Shown: positions 63,502 through 64,000 of the stretch, in pieces
How positions within the stretch are numbered: the first letter of the stretch is position 1
Layout of the letters: every line of letters begins with the position of its first letter
Assembly (NCBI RefSeq): GCF_025144145.1
Contig: NZ_CP083546.1
Span: 1,256,501-1,320,500, forward strand
Direction: 5' to 3'
Length of the DNA: 64,000 nt
Source of the DNA: Leisingera sp. M658
GTDB lineage: Bacteria > Pseudomonadota > Alphaproteobacteria > Rhodobacterales > Rhodobacteraceae
The notes under the pieces: model-generated
Database searches by the model: none
The model's input: only the letters and a program-made list of their open reading frames with translations
Told to the model about the DNA's origin: nothing
Translations under genes and position numbers: made by a program

Positions 63502-64000
63502 TTACTCCAGTCCAAAGGGTTTATCGATGCCGGTCAGCACGGCCACCAGATCTGCAACCAGTTGCAGTAGCAGCAGGCCGAAGCCGACGGGGATCGCAAG
63601 GTAGGGGATCCACAGGCGCACGCCCCAGACGGTGTCCGACCGCCAGCCGCGCTCCCAGGCGAAATGCCAGTATTCAAAGCCGTACCAGAGCATGATCGCG
63701 ACGATGACGATCGACAGCCCCGCGGTCAGCACCGCCAGGGCAAAACGCCCGCGGGGCGCCAGCGATAGCGGGATCAAGTCGACATTCACATGGCCGCGCA
63801 GGTGCTGCACATAAGGCAGCCCCACCAGGGTGGCTGCGATGATCAAATAGATTACGGCCTCTGTCTGCCAGATGGTGGAGCCGTTCAGCACAAAACGCAC
63901 CACGATCATCTGGCAAGTGATTGCGACCGCCGAGACGATCATGCCGGCCGAGCACCAGCCCGCAAGGGTCGAAAGCGCTGCGGCCAGGCGGAGAAAGGGA
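63502..64000 (-). CDS. dctQ: TRAP transporter small permease (partial)
   Basis: The C-terminal 166 residues of a DctQ small permease; the frame stays open to the right edge of the window, so the start is outside. Four membrane helices are seen or partly seen; ITCQMIVVRFVLNGSTIWQT and HLRGHVNVDLIPLSL are typical. It partners the large permease at 62180. The binding protein (dctP-like) and any regulator would lie further right. Confidence 0.92.
   Translation of the reverse strand, partial: PFLRLAAALSTLAGWCSAGMIVSAVAITCQMIVVRFVLNGSTIWQTEAVIYLIIAATLVGLPYVQHLRGHVNVDLIPLSLAPRGRFALAVLTAGLSIVIVAIMLWYGFEYWHFAWERGWRSDTVWGVRLWIPYLAIPVGFGLLLLQLVADLVAVLTGIDKPFGLE

Overview
The window is GC-rich chromosomal DNA from an alphaproteobacterium of the Rhodobacteraceae, most likely the roseobacter group (Leisingera/Phaeobacter-like). 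This rests on gene content: a class I SAM-II riboswitch before metZ, a PopZ-type DUF2497 protein, DUF1217, DUF2842, DUF2065 and DUF983 proteins, a class I aldolase, and an alphaproteobacterial LexA box (GTTC-N7-GTTC). The genus is inference. I see no tRNA, rRNA, CRISPR array, intact insertion sequence or prophage. Most of the window is core housekeeping sequence; the unusual material sits in the intergenic DNA.

Layout. 0-5.2 kb: small envelope proteins, a DksA/TraR-type zinc-finger gene behind an FNR-type box, then a pcm-like methyltransferase, TolC and a PopZ-like protein. 5.4-24.5 kb: cobQ, efp, ygfZ next to a decayed fructosamine-kinase gene, a glycosyltransferase, an MsbA-like ABC exporter, two aminotransferases, class I fba, a MocR regulator facing a DUF983 gene, pyrG and secG. 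24.6-26.3 kb: a three-gene cobalt-type nitrile hydratase cluster. 26.9-36.6 kb: purA, thiN, sdaA with a glutathione transferase, methyltransferases and rpiA. 36.7-42.2 kb: gor and the membrane quality-control set hflK-hflC-DUF2065-degP. 42.2-48.7 kb: a Crp-like regulator, a peptidoglycan-binding lipoprotein, a remnant of the SOS polymerase dnaE2 behind a LexA box, a ferredoxin and a long five-repeat DUF1217 protein. 49-56 kb: purD, xseA, a lysoplasmalogenase-like protein, ftsY and yciB. 57-58.4 kb: metZ under a SAM-II riboswitch with an intrinsic terminator. 58.9-64 kb: a leftward malonate module (TRAP permeases dctQ and dctM, malonyl-CoA decarboxylase, malonyl-CoA synthetase) followed by a UspA protein; dctQ runs off the right edge.

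The strongest undescribed-looking signal is a dispersed intergenic element found four times (near 5.3, 22.2, 46.2 and 49.0 kb). Each copy has a GC-rich 5' hairpin, a conserved CCCAAC, a central hairpin whose sequence differs in every copy while pairing is kept, and a GGCGGGAG/GGGCGGAAG box a nearly constant 36-37 nt after CCCAAC. Two further families occur: a double-palindrome element (8.26 and 42.83 kb) and a TTCTTTCTGG..AAATACCC element just after stop codons. Start codons were chosen from Shine-Dalgarno spacing and family N-termini, so several differ from the longest possible reading frame. All functional calls are by recognition of the translated sequence; no database search was run.
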